The position numbers were made by a program, and so were the translations under genes. Positions 1 through 9,182 of a stretch of 64,000 nucleotides of DNA are shown here, one piece after another. Position 1 is the first letter of the stretch. Each line of letters opens with the position of its first letter. The DNA is from Gordonia sihwensis NBRC 108236 (GTDB taxonomy: Bacteria; Actinomycetota; Actinomycetes; Mycobacteriales; Mycobacteriaceae): assembly GCF_000333035.1 (NCBI RefSeq), contig NZ_BANU01000027.1, forward strand, positions 1 to 64,000, read 5' to 3'. The notes beneath the pieces were generated by a model that was given only the letters and a program-made list of their open reading frames with translations, searched no databases and was not told where the DNA came from.

Positions 1-1008
1 GATCGCGGGACCGAGTTGGCTGTGCAGAGCCTCGCGCGCCATCCCGCCGAGGGCCGCGAGCGCTTCCATCCGGGCGGGGACCTCGGTGATCGAGTTGGCG
101 TGCAGCGTGCCCGCGCAGCCGTCGTGCCCGGTATTGAGCGCGGTGAGCAGATCGATCACCTCGGCGCCCCGGACCTCCCCGACGACGATCCGGTCGGGTC
201 GCATTCGCAGTGCCTGCCGCACCAGCATCCGGACCGTCACCTCACCGACGCCTTCGACGTTGGCCGCGCGAGCCACAAGGCGCACCACGTGCGGGTGGCA
301 CGGCTCCAGTTCGGGCGCGTCTTCCACGCACAGGATCCGCTGACTCGGGTCGACCAGACCCAGCAGACTCCCCAGCACAGTGGTCTTGCCCGCCCCGGTC
401 CCTCCGACGACCAAGAAGGCGAGCCGAGCCGCGATCACGCCTGCGACCAGGTCGCTCACCTCGGCGTCGATCGAGCCGCCCGAGACGAGCGCCTCGAAAT
501 CGTGTGTGGCACTCCGCAGCACGCGCAGCGAGATGCAGGTTCCGTCGGGTGCCAGCGGGGGGATGAGGGCGTGCAGCCGCAGATGCGAACCGCTTCGGCC
601 GACTCCCGTGAGCCGGCCGTCGACCCACGGCTGGGCGTCGTCGAGCCGCCGGCCCGCGCTGAGCGCCAGCCGCGCGGCCAGGCGGCGCACGCTCGCCTCG
701 TCGTCGAACACCACGTCGGTCAGCCGCGGACCGTCACCGCGGTCGGCCCACACCTGCCGCGGTCCGACCACCAGTACGTCCGTCACCGCGGGGTCGGCGA
801 GCAGCACTTCGAGACGTCCGACGCCGACCATCTCCGTCTGCAGGTAACGCAACGCCGCGAGCAGGTCGGTGTCGCCGAGCAGCCCGCCGGACTCAGCACG
901 GATCGCACACGCGATCATCTCCGGTCCCGGCGACGGCGCTCCCGGCCCCGCCTCGGCCGCGAGACGATGCCGGACCCGTTCGAGCAGCTCGGCGTCGATC
1001 CCGGTCAC
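1..1008 (-). CDS. TadA/CpaF-family secretion ATPase, partial at left edge
   Basis: Hexameric ATPase of the Tad/type IV pilus class, expected to power assembly of a Flp-like pilus at the inner membrane. 336 codons are visible and the C-terminus lies outside the window. The Walker A motif GGTGAGKT is at about residues 202-209, followed by RPDRIVVGEVRG (Walker B-like, catalytic Glu) and a GHDGCAGTLHANS His-box. The N-terminal third carries the usual CpaF N-domain pattern (DPAVTDVLV). The GTG start at 1006-1008 overlaps the ssd stop as GTGA, so the two are translationally coupled. Order matches Rv3660c-Rv3659c; tadB/tadC-like genes would be expected beyond the left edge. The frame is open to base 1. 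Confidence 0.93.
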   Translation of the reverse strand, partial: MTGIDAELLERVRHRLAAEAGPGAPSPGPEMIACAIRAESGGLLGDTDLLAALRYLQTEMVGVGRLEVLLADPAVTDVLVVGPRQVWADRGDGPRLTDVVFDDEASVRRLAARLALSAGRRLDDAQPWVDGRLTGVGRSGSHLRLHALIPPLAPDGTCISLRVLRSATHDFEALVSGGSIDAEVSDLVAGVIAARLAFLVVGGTGAGKTTVLGSLLGLVDPSQRILCVEDAPELEPCHPHVVRLVARAANVEGVGEVTVRMLVRQALRMRPDRIVVGEVRGAEVIDLLTALNTGHDGCAGTLHANSITEVPARMEALAALGGMAREALHSQLGPAI

Positions 1009-2048
1009 CGGGCACCCACTCGTGCGCGACGGCAGACGGCTTCGGCTGCTCGGGTCAGCGGGGAGAACCGGCGCAGCGTGAGCCCGCCCGCCTCGCATCG
1101 ACCGGGCAACGATGCGTCGGCTCGGAAACCGCCGAGCAGTTCCAGTCCGACGGCATCGGCGACCTGAGGGGCGGTCAGTCCGCTCGGCGACGGGCCGCGG
1201 ACCAGCAGCAGCGGTTCGCGCTCACGGAGCAGACGGTCGAGTGTGCGGCGGGTGGCCGCGACGGCGGCGACCGTCGCCGTGGTCACCACGACGGTCAGGT
1301 CGACGGAGTCGACGATCCCGGCCGTGACCGGCCCCGGTTCCCGTCCCACGTCGGCCACCACCGCGTCTCCTGCACCGCGGCTCGCGTCGAGCGCCGCGAG
1401 CACGGTCTCCGGGCGCAGACTCGAAGGCTGCTCGCGACCGGCGGCGAGAACCCCCACACCGCGCGTGCGCGGCACGGCCGACCGCAACGCCGCGCCGCCG
1501 ATGGAACCGGTCTCCCCGTTGACGTCCGACCACCGCAGGCCCGGCTCCGATTCGATACCCAAGAGCAGATCCGCACCCGCACCGGCCTGGTCGACGTCGA
1601 GAAGCAGCACGCCGGTCGTCCGTGCGGCCACGAGCGCCACCGCCGCGGCAAGCGTGCTGGCCCCGGCACCGCCGTGCCCGGGCACCACCGCGACCGCACG
1701 TGCCGGATGCCGACGCGGTTCGCGCGCCCGCGACAGCGTTGCGACCAGTGCCGCTTCCTCCTCGGGGAGCACGAAACCACCGTCGGCGCCGAGAACCAGG
1801 CCCGACCGCCACAGCCGCGCGTCGTCGCCGGCGCCGCTGACCGCGAACAGCCCGTCGCGCCGCGGCAACTCCTGCCCGGCGAGGACGTCGAGAGCCGCCG
1901 AATCGGCGACGACCGCGGCGGCTCTGAGCCATTGGTGTCTGCAGCGCGCCGGATCGCCGACCACCATCGCGAAGCCGGCGGCCGCACTGCACCGCGCGAG
2001 ATCGTCGTGGAGAGACTCCGGAGCCAGGACCAGCAGCACATCGCTCAT
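1005..2048 (-). CDS. ssd: Ssd/CpaE-like septum-site determining protein (MinD/ParA superfamily)
   Basis: 347 aa. An N-terminal receiver-like region (about 1-110) precedes a MinD/ParA-type domain beginning AVAVVPGHGGAGAST at about residues 118-132. The P-loop is deviant: the KGGxGK[ST] consensus reads GHGGAGAST, so both the signature and the P-loop lysine are missing and normal ATP hydrolysis is doubtful. LLLDVDQAG supplies the switch-like Asp strand. It matches Rv3660c in position and architecture; that protein is linked to cell division and filamentation, while CpaE relatives localise Tad pili. It lies directly upstream of the CpaF-like gene with a GTGA overlap, which favours a role in locating the Tad machinery. 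ATG start at 2046-2048. Confidence 0.9.
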   Translation of the reverse strand: MSDVLLVLAPESLHDDLARCSAAAGFAMVVGDPARCRHQWLRAAAVVADSAALDVLAGQELPRRDGLFAVSGAGDDARLWRSGLVLGADGGFVLPEEEAALVATLSRAREPRRHPARAVAVVPGHGGAGASTLAAAVALVAARTTGVLLLDVDQAGAGADLLLGIESEPGLRWSDVNGETGSIGGAALRSAVPRTRGVGVLAAGREQPSSLRPETVLAALDASRGAGDAVVADVGREPGPVTAGIVDSVDLTVVVTTATVAAVAATRRTLDRLLREREPLLLVRGPSPSGLTAPQVADAVGLELLGGFRADASLPGRCEAGGLTLRRFSPLTRAAEAVCRRARVGAR

Positions 2049-2116
2049 GCTCCGAGCGTGCCCGCAGGCGCCGAGTCAGGAAATCGCGTTGTCCACAGGT
2101 CCCGGCGGCGCAGTCG

Positions 2117-3064
2117 CTACGACTGCCCGGTGAACGGCGGCACGAACTCGCACGGCACCGTGACCGGGTGCGCCGGGTCCAGCGCGTTCAGTGCCAGGTA
2201 CGCCGCCCGGCGGGATCCCGCGATCGCGAGGTGGTCGCTGTAGTCCTGTGCGCAGCTGTCCTGAACCACGATGTTGTCCACCGACTCGCCCCGGCGGCCG
2301 GGGACGAAGCCCGCGGTGTACGGCACCACCAACTCGTCGTACCTGGTCATGATGTTGGTGTAGTGCACACCCTTCACATACGGGCTTCCGCCGCGCCAGA
2401 TCTTCTTGTTCATCGACGATCCGGGGAGCATGCCGCCACATCCGATGCACATCGGCATCGGGACGTCGCCGAGCAACCGACCGAGCTGATTCATGGACGG
2501 ACTCACCGACCCGGTTCCCTTCCACAGGGGCGCGAGGGAGACGTAGTTGGTCACCTTGTCGGCGCCGCCGAGGTACTTGACGTAGTACTCCGGCATGTAG
2601 GTTCCCTGCGAGTGGCCGATGATGTCGACGGTCTTCGCGCCGGTGGCCGCCAGCACGCGTGCGACGAATTTCTGCAATTGCCCCGCGCTGACCTCGATCC
2701 GGTCCATGCCGCCCACCGCGGTCAGCGGCCACGGCATGCTCGGCAAGGCGCCGTAAGTCAGTGCGAAGACGCAGTATCCGCGGTTCTTGAGCATGGGGAC
2801 ATAGGCTCCCCAGTTGGTGGTGCGTGCTCCGCCGGTGCCGTGCACCAGGACCACTGGGCGCGGATGTGCGGCAGTCGGCTTGCAGCGGAAGTCGTTGGAT
2901 CCGGGCAACGAACCGCCCGGGTGCTGTAGCTCGTAGGGGATTCCGCCGAAGAAGTTGTAGTTCTCGGGCTGGGCGGGGGCGGCTTGAGCAGGTGCCGCCA
3001 CCAGGGCCGTGGCACCGATCAGCACCGCGCAGATCGCGAGGACGAGACGTCCGAAGGGCTTCAT
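2117..3064 (-). CDS. secreted class-2 lipase/esterase (alpha/beta hydrolase)
   Basis: Predicted secreted triacylglycerol lipase or esterase, 315 aa from the ATG at 3062-3064. The start is chosen because it directly opens a signal peptide (MKPFGRLVLAI, hydrophobic core, APAQAAPAQ cleavage region at about 25-32). The oxyanion turn is VLVHGTGG, the nucleophile elbow GHSQG, and an RYDELVVPY segment probably carries the acid residue. The pattern fits the Lipase_2 (PF01674) class. It is divergent from the HAD gene. TAGAGT lies 10 nt before the ATG and may be its -10 box. The natural substrate cannot be told; many actinobacteria carry several such enzymes. Confidence 0.85.
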   Translation of the reverse strand: MKPFGRLVLAICAVLIGATALVAAPAQAAPAQPENYNFFGGIPYELQHPGGSLPGSNDFRCKPTAAHPRPVVLVHGTGGARTTNWGAYVPMLKNRGYCVFALTYGALPSMPWPLTAVGGMDRIEVSAGQLQKFVARVLAATGAKTVDIIGHSQGTYMPEYYVKYLGGADKVTNYVSLAPLWKGTGSVSPSMNQLGRLLGDVPMPMCIGCGGMLPGSSMNKKIWRGGSPYVKGVHYTNIMTRYDELVVPYTAGFVPGRRGESVDNIVVQDSCAQDYSDHLAIAGSRRAAYLALNALDPAHPVTVPCEFVPPFTGQS

Positions 3065-3420
3065 GAGGGTCCGAACTCTAGACGACACGCACCCGCCTCC
3101 GGGGTGCACTGGTCTCTGAAGCTACCGCGACGCCCACACCGTGGTGAGACAATCGAGGATGTTCGTCTCGCTTGGGTGGAGTTCGAACGGAAGATCCGAC
3201 CGCAGAAATGGGACGACCCCGGCCAGGGGGGAGGAGGCCGGGGTCATCAGCGTTTCAGCCCCGGGGGGTCGGGCTGAAAGCTACCGGCGTGAACCGGATA
3301 ACTACAAGCTACACGCGTAGACGCGAACATTGCAATACCAACTATCTGGTTCCAGTGTTTTCTACGTCACACTTCCCGGCACCCTTCCCCGGGCGTCGGA
3401 TTCCACCTAGGATTCGGCCT
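3065..3420. other. 356-nt divergent intergenic region
   Basis: Separates the lipase (minus) from the HAD gene (plus). It holds two small hairpins: a 9-bp stem 3253-3261/3271-3279 (TTTCAGCCC with GGGCTGAAA), and CCGG-N6-CCGG just after it. An AT-richer tract at about 3290-3400 leads to the HAD -10 box. I see no ORF with plausible codon use and no recognisable riboswitch core. Confidence 0.6.
3408..3413 (+). promoter_or_regulatory. -10 box of a leaderless promoter (HAD gene)
   Basis: TAGGAT followed by 7 nt and the GTG at 3421. This spacing puts the transcript start at the first base of the start codon, and it selects this GTG over longer in-frame extensions. Confidence 0.65.
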
Positions 3421-4236
3421 GTGACCTCGACGTCATCGGATCGGATCGCCGCATTCTTCGACCTCGACAAGACGGTGATCGCCCGATCCAGCGCCCTCGC
3501 ATTCACCCGCCCCTTCTTCGCCGGCGGGCTGCTCACCCGTCGCGCAATGCTGAGGTCGGCGGTTGCGCAGCTGCAATTCCTGCTCGCCTCCACCGGCGAC
3601 GATCAGGTGGAGCGGCTCCGCAAACATGTGACCGACATGTGCACCGGCTGGGACGCCGGCCTGGTTCGCGAGATCGTCTCCGAGACACTCGAGGAGGTGG
3701 TCCGGCCGGCGATCTTCACCGAGGCCGCAGCCCTGATCGAACAACACAGACGCGCAGGCCACGAGATCGTGCTCATCTCCGCCTCCGGAATCGAGATGGT
3801 GGAACCGATCGGCCGCCTCCTCGGTGCCGATGTGGTCCGGGCGAGCATCATGCGCGTGGTCGACGGTCGATACTCGGGAGAACTCGAGTTCTACTGCTTC
3901 GGCGAGGCCAAGGCGATCGCCATGCGGTCACTCGCCGACGAACGCGGCTACCGCCTGGACGAGTGTTACGCGTACTCCGATTCGAGCACCGATCTGCCGA
4001 TGCTGACCGCGGTCGGCCACCCCGCCGTGGTGAATCCAGACAGGGCGCTCCGTCGCCACGCGACCGAGAACGGTTGGGAGATATTCGATTTCCCGAATCC
4101 GCTACCCGCATCGCCGTGGTCGCCCAAGGCCACGGTGACGCGTACGGCGCTGTGCGCCACGGGGATTGGCGCCGCCGCGGCAGCGATCGTCTATCAGCTT
4201 CGGCACTCGAAAAACGCCAGGTCAGAGGCCGCGTGA
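3421..4236 (+). CDS. HAD-IB family phosphatase (SerB-like, Rv3661 homologue)
   Basis: 271 aa. Haloacid dehalogenase of the SerB-like IB subfamily. Motif I is FFDLDKTVI (nucleophile D14, general acid D16), motif II is LISASG at about 120, and motif IV is YSDSSTDLPM at about 187. A hydrophobic C-terminal segment (about 244-260) may anchor it to the membrane. It is syntenic with Rv3661, beside ssd, and probably dephosphorylates a small phospho-substrate that cannot be named from sequence. The GTG at 3421 follows a 7-nt-spaced TAGGAT box and gives the expected N-terminus just before motif I; upstream in-frame codons have poor composition. Confidence 0.88.
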   Translation: MTSTSSDRIAAFFDLDKTVIARSSALAFTRPFFAGGLLTRRAMLRSAVAQLQFLLASTGDDQVERLRKHVTDMCTGWDAGLVREIVSETLEEVVRPAIFTEAAALIEQHRRAGHEIVLISASGIEMVEPIGRLLGADVVRASIMRVVDGRYSGELEFYCFGEAKAIAMRSLADERGYRLDECYAYSDSSTDLPMLTAVGHPAVVNPDRALRRHATENGWEIFDFPNPLPASPWSPKATVTRTALCATGIGAAAAAIVYQLRHSKNARSEAA

Positions 4237-4254
4237 AGATTTTTCACGAAGGGC

Positions 4255-4283
4255 TTGATGTGATGGGCATCACCATGTACAAA
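4255..4283 (+). promoter_or_regulatory. strong sigma-A-type promoter of the Ms1-like RNA, with embedded Crp site
   Basis: -35 TTGATG (4255-4260), exactly 17 nt, -10 TACAAA (4278-4283). The spacer contains TGTGA-TGGGCA-TCACC (4259-4274), a near-perfect Crp/GlxR half-site dyad (consensus TGTGA-N6-TCACA, 9 of 10). A regulator bound there would compete with RNA polymerase, so repression is the simplest prediction. Confidence 0.7.
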
Positions 4284-4289
4284 TGACTT

Positions 4290-4620
4290 ACGGAGCCCCG
4301 GACGGCCCAGCTTCTCCCGGAAGAGAAGGGCAGAAGCCCCCGGACCGGCAAGCTCCCAGCACGGGCGGCAAGCACCCACGCGGAGCGCGCCGCATTGGCA
4401 CAAGTGTTGTGCGCCTGCGACATTGCGGGCATCATTCGCGAAATCTCTTTTGGGCCGACAACCCGACGTTCGATTCACGACGAGATGCCAGCAGTCCCTC
4501 GCCGAGGCGGGTACCACAACCCACATATGCACGCCTGGTCACTTGGGCCCGTGCTTGCGGGCGGCCGCACCGATCGGAGATCCGATCGGTGGGCCGCCCG
4601 CAAATATGTGTGCGGCTCCT
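4290..4620 (+). ncRNA. probable Ms1/MTS2823-type RNA-polymerase-binding small RNA
   Basis: The gap between the Rv3661 and Rv3662c homologues is where mycobacteria encode Ms1/MTS2823, an abundant stationary-phase RNA of about 300 nt that binds core RNA polymerase. This gap has no credible ORF. It has a strong promoter just upstream (transcript start near 4289-4291). Its 5' end (GGAGCC at 4292-4297) is complementary to its 3' end (GGCTCC at 4614-4619), which would close a long rod-like fold, and a 22-bp hairpin (4556-4602) sits near the 3' end. Predicted length is about 330 nt. Identification rests on synteny, promoter and fold, not on a sequence match; exact ends are estimates. Confidence 0.65.
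4556..4602 (+). terminator. long GC hairpin near the 3' end of the Ms1-like RNA
   Basis: Arms 4556-4578 and 4581-4602 pair over 22 bp with one bulged G and a 2-nt loop. CACATAT (4522-4528) and ATATGTG (4604-4610) extend the stem further out. There is no U-tract, so it may be a structural part of the RNA, a bidirectional terminator between the convergent genes, or both. Confidence 0.55.
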
Positions 4621-4654
4621 ACTCTTGACGGCGATCCGTCGGTGACACCGCCGA

Positions 4655-5404
4655 TCAGCCGCGGGCCGCATCGGCAATCGCCGTGGCCTCTGCGCCGCCC
4701 GCCTCCATCGCCTCGCAGCACAGAACGATCCACGCACCGATCGCCTCCGGATCGCCGGTAGCGAAGCGTGCGGACAGTTCCCGGTACTCACCGAGACGCT
4801 TGAGCCAGGTCACCTCCGGCACGCCGAGCAGATGCGGGTCGAGCCCGGTCATCGCCGAGACCAGTCGCGACGCGGCGCGCGCGACCACTCCGTTCGCCTC
4901 GGTGAAGGGTGCCAGCGCCAACAGTTCCCCGTGCACCACGGCGGCCAGCACCGGAGCCGGCGCCGACGTGCCGCCGGTGATCAACTGCCCGAGCAGGTCG
5001 AGACGCTGTGCGATATGCGGCTCGGGGCGGGGACGGCCGAGCAGCTCCGGATCGTCGAGCAGGTCGGCGGCGGCGAGTGTGTGCAGGCGGGCCAGCGACT
5101 GGGCGGGCGCGCGCCGGAACACCGCGACTGCCTGATCGATCGCATCGCTGTCGAGCGACTGGGCCACCCGGACCGCGCCGGCGGCGATCGGGTCACCGAG
5201 ATCCGACCGTGAGATGTCCGTGGTGCCGCCGTCGATCGCTGCCGACGACCGCCCGGCCCGCCACGAGGCCTCGCGGGAGGTCTTGTCCCACTGCCGCAGG
5301 TTGATCGGATGACGATGTGCCGCGCTGACCGCGTCGCGGGCCCGGTCGGACGCCTCGCGAACGCCGGGCAGGTCGAGCAGCGGCGACAACGGATCTGAAC
5401 TCAC
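4655..5404 (-). CDS. Rv3662c-like protein with a degenerate Fic fold
   Basis: 249 aa from the GTG at 5402-5404 (homologous-type N-terminus SSDPLSPLLDLPGV); an ATG at 5464 is the alternative. These proteins are often labelled oxidoreductase without basis. The stretch HGELLALAPFTEANGVVARA, from about residue 158, lines up with the Fic signature (H-x-elvr-HPFxDGNGRxxR). The catalytic His is Ala165, the Asp/Glu-Gly pair reads EA, and the first Arg is Val. The fold therefore looks Fic-like while AMP-transfer residues are gone. It faces the Ms1-like RNA convergently. Function unknown; a scaffold or binding role is inference. Confidence 0.75.
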   Translation of the reverse strand: MSSDPLSPLLDLPGVREASDRARDAVSAAHRHPINLRQWDKTSREASWRAGRSSAAIDGGTTDISRSDLGDPIAAGAVRVAQSLDSDAIDQAVAVFRRAPAQSLARLHTLAAADLLDDPELLGRPRPEPHIAQRLDLLGQLITGGTSAPAPVLAAVVHGELLALAPFTEANGVVARAASRLVSAMTGLDPHLLGVPEVTWLKRLGEYRELSARFATGDPEAIGAWIVLCCEAMEAGGAEATAIADAARG

Positions 5405-5512
5405 GCGTTCAACAGTAGCGGCACCTGCGCGAGCGCCGCCGACCGCTGACGACCGACCGCTCATCGCTCGCAACCCGCATGCAACCGTCCCGCCGTCACA
5501 CTGTCAGACGGT

Positions 5513-5528
5513 AGTGATTACCTTCACA
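5513..5528. promoter_or_regulatory. candidate Crp/GlxR binding site upstream of acsA
   Basis: AGTGA-TTACCT-TCACA matches the Crp dyad TGTGA-N6-TCACA at 9 of 10 fixed positions. It lies 85-101 nt before the acsA start, a sensible place for an activator. The cognate regulator gene is at 13173 in this window. Confidence 0.6.
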
Positions 5529-5613
5529 ATGGAAGTCTCTTCGCCCTGCAGACCCGTTCCGGTCTCACCGTGTGGCCGGAGTCGATGAACGAACAGAGGA
5601 AAGGCAAACGACG

Positions 5614-7557
<1,944 letters not shown>

Positions 7558-7576
7558 TCGCCGGACCGTCCGCATC

Positions 7577-7612
7577 GACACCGCCGACCTGCCCGGGTCG
7601 GCGGTGTCGTTT
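7577..7612 (+). terminator. intrinsic terminator after acsA
   Basis: Perfect 13-bp stem GACACCGCCGACC (7577-7589) with GGTCGGCGGTGTC (7596-7608), 6-nt loop, then GTTT. Confidence 0.8.
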
Positions 7613-7670
7613 CGCGGTACGACCCGACATGGCAACATGAGACCGACCAACGATCTTCAAGGGAGTATTC

Positions 7671-8195
7671 GTGAGCGGAAATTCCGACACCTGGCCGAGT
7701 GAACCGAGCAACGCTCCCCGCGTTCCGTCGATCCCCATGTCGGACGCGAACCTCGGACCGAGCGGCGAACCGACGATCGGCAATCTGGTCAAGGACGCCG
7801 CCGCGAGCGCCTCCACCCTGTTCCGCGCCGAGATCGCGCTGGCCAAGTCCGAGCTGGTCCGCGAGGCCAAGAAGGCCGGCGCCGGCGGTGGACTGATGAT
7901 CGTGGCGGCCGTGCTGCTGCTGTACGCGAGCCTGTTCTTCTTCGTGTTCCTCGGCTTCCTGCTCGACATCTGGCTGCCGACCTGGGCTGCGTTCGGCATC
8001 GTCTTCCTGGTGCTCCTGGTGGTCTCGATCGCCCTGATAGTCGCTGGGTACGTGTTCCTGAAACGGCTTCGAGCGCCGGAGAAGACGATCGAATCGGTCA
8101 ACGAGCTGGCGACCGTGATCCCCGGTCACCACGAGTCGACCGGCGGTATGGCGCACCCGCAGATCCCGCCTGCGCGCGACCCGATGCGCAACTGA
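7671..8195 (+). CDS. Phage_holin_3_6-family membrane protein (Rv3669-like)
   Basis: 174 aa. After a polar N-terminus comes an amphipathic region (VKDAAASASTLFRAEIALAKSE, in two parts about 41-62) typical of the DUF1469/Phage_holin_3_6 family. Two strong transmembrane segments follow at about 78-100 and 104-128. Despite the family name these chromosomal proteins are not lysis proteins; their role is unknown. GTG start at 7671 with an AAGGGAGT ribosome site at 7659-7666. The ephE-like gene begins 15 nt downstream, so they probably share a transcript, as Rv3669-Rv3670 do. Confidence 0.85.
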   Translation: MSGNSDTWPSEPSNAPRVPSIPMSDANLGPSGEPTIGNLVKDAAASASTLFRAEIALAKSELVREAKKAGAGGGLMIVAAVLLLYASLFFFVFLGFLLDIWLPTWAAFGIVFLVLLVVSIALIVAGYVFLKRLRAPEKTIESVNELATVIPGHHESTGGMAHPQIPPARDPMRN

Positions 8196-8210
8196 TCCAT
8201 CACCGCCAGA

Positions 8211-9146
8211 TTGACGAGCACTCCTCCGGACCCGACCCTGGTCCGCTTCGATGGACCGTGGCGGCACTTCGACGTCCGCGCCAACGGTCTGCGCTTTCAT
8301 GCCGTGGAGACGCAGCGGTTCGTGGCCGACCGTCCGTTGGTGCTGCTGCTGCACGGCTTCGGCGAAGTCTGGTGGTCGTGGCGGCACCAGCTCGAAGCAC
8401 TGACCGAGGCCGGCTACCGCGCCGTCGCCGTCGACCTGCGCGGCTACGGCGACTCCGACAAGCCGCCCCGCGGATACGACGGGTGGACGCTGGCCGGCGA
8501 CACCAACGCACTCGTGCGCGCACTCGGCCACACGAGCGCCACGCTGGTGGGTCACGCCGACGGCGGGCTCGTCTGCTGGGCCACGGCCACACTGCATCCC
8601 GCGGTCGTCGAGCGGGTGGCGGTGCTGTCGTCGCCACATCCGCGCGCGCTCAAGCGCGGCGTCCTGTTCAACTCCGAGGAGCGGTCGGCGTTTCTCCCGC
8701 TGTTCCTGCACAACCAGCTGCCTCGCCTGGGCGAGCGTCGCCTCACCCGGGCGGACGGAGCCTTCATCGAGGAGTACTTCCGGGAACGCTCCGGACCGGC
8801 TTGGCAGCAGAGCCCCGACTTCGCCGAGACGATCGCCCGCAACCGGCTCGCCATTCAGATCCCCGGCGTGGCCCACTGCAGCCTGGAGTACCGGCGGTGG
8901 GCGTTCCGGTCGCAGTTCCGCAACGACGGCCGGCGTTTCATGGATCTCATGGACAAGCGGCTGCCGATCCCCATCCTCGCCGTGCGCGGCCACGACGACG
9001 AGTACATCCTCGACTCGGTGATGGTCCAGAGCCGCCACTGGGCAGCCGACATGGACTACCGGATCATTCCCGACACCGGGCACTTCGCACACCAGGAAGC
9101 ACCCGGGGAGTTCAACGCGCTGCTGCTGCAGCTCCTCGGCCGGTGA
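8211..9146 (+). CDS. ephE: EphE-like alpha/beta hydrolase (putative epoxide hydrolase)
   Basis: 311 aa. Order and sequence match Rv3670/EphE, including the N-terminal RFDGPWRHFDV block, which supports the TTG start at 8211. The oxyanion region is LLHGFGEVWWSW and the base-bearing end DTGHFAHQEAP. The nucleophile elbow reads LVGHADGG: in G-x-Nu-x-G the nucleophile place is Ala, with Asp one residue later, whereas epoxide hydrolases read GHDWGG. As I remember it, M. tuberculosis EphE shares this, so the family may not be a standard epoxide hydrolase. It follows the holin-like gene closely and lacks a clear ribosome site. Confidence 0.85.
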   Translation: MTSTPPDPTLVRFDGPWRHFDVRANGLRFHAVETQRFVADRPLVLLLHGFGEVWWSWRHQLEALTEAGYRAVAVDLRGYGDSDKPPRGYDGWTLAGDTNALVRALGHTSATLVGHADGGLVCWATATLHPAVVERVAVLSSPHPRALKRGVLFNSEERSAFLPLFLHNQLPRLGERRLTRADGAFIEEYFRERSGPAWQQSPDFAETIARNRLAIQIPGVAHCSLEYRRWAFRSQFRNDGRRFMDLMDKRLPIPILAVRGHDDEYILDSVMVQSRHWAADMDYRIIPDTGHFAHQEAPGEFNALLLQLLGR

Positions 9147-9182
9147 CGAACGCCGCCGCTCGAGAGTCCGATCGATCCCGGA

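Noticed and set aside
16..1167. Long plus-strand frame across the CpaF/ssd genes
   Set aside because: It is the antisense shadow of two well-supported minus-strand genes; such shadows are common at this GC content and have no domain content.
3240..3310. Possible ydaO (cyclic-di-AMP) riboswitch in the lipase-HAD intergenic region
   Set aside because: There are hairpins and a loosely similar CTACCGG...GAACCGG segment, but the conserved GGGGxACC and GTCAGCTAAC cores are missing, and the downstream gene appears leaderless.
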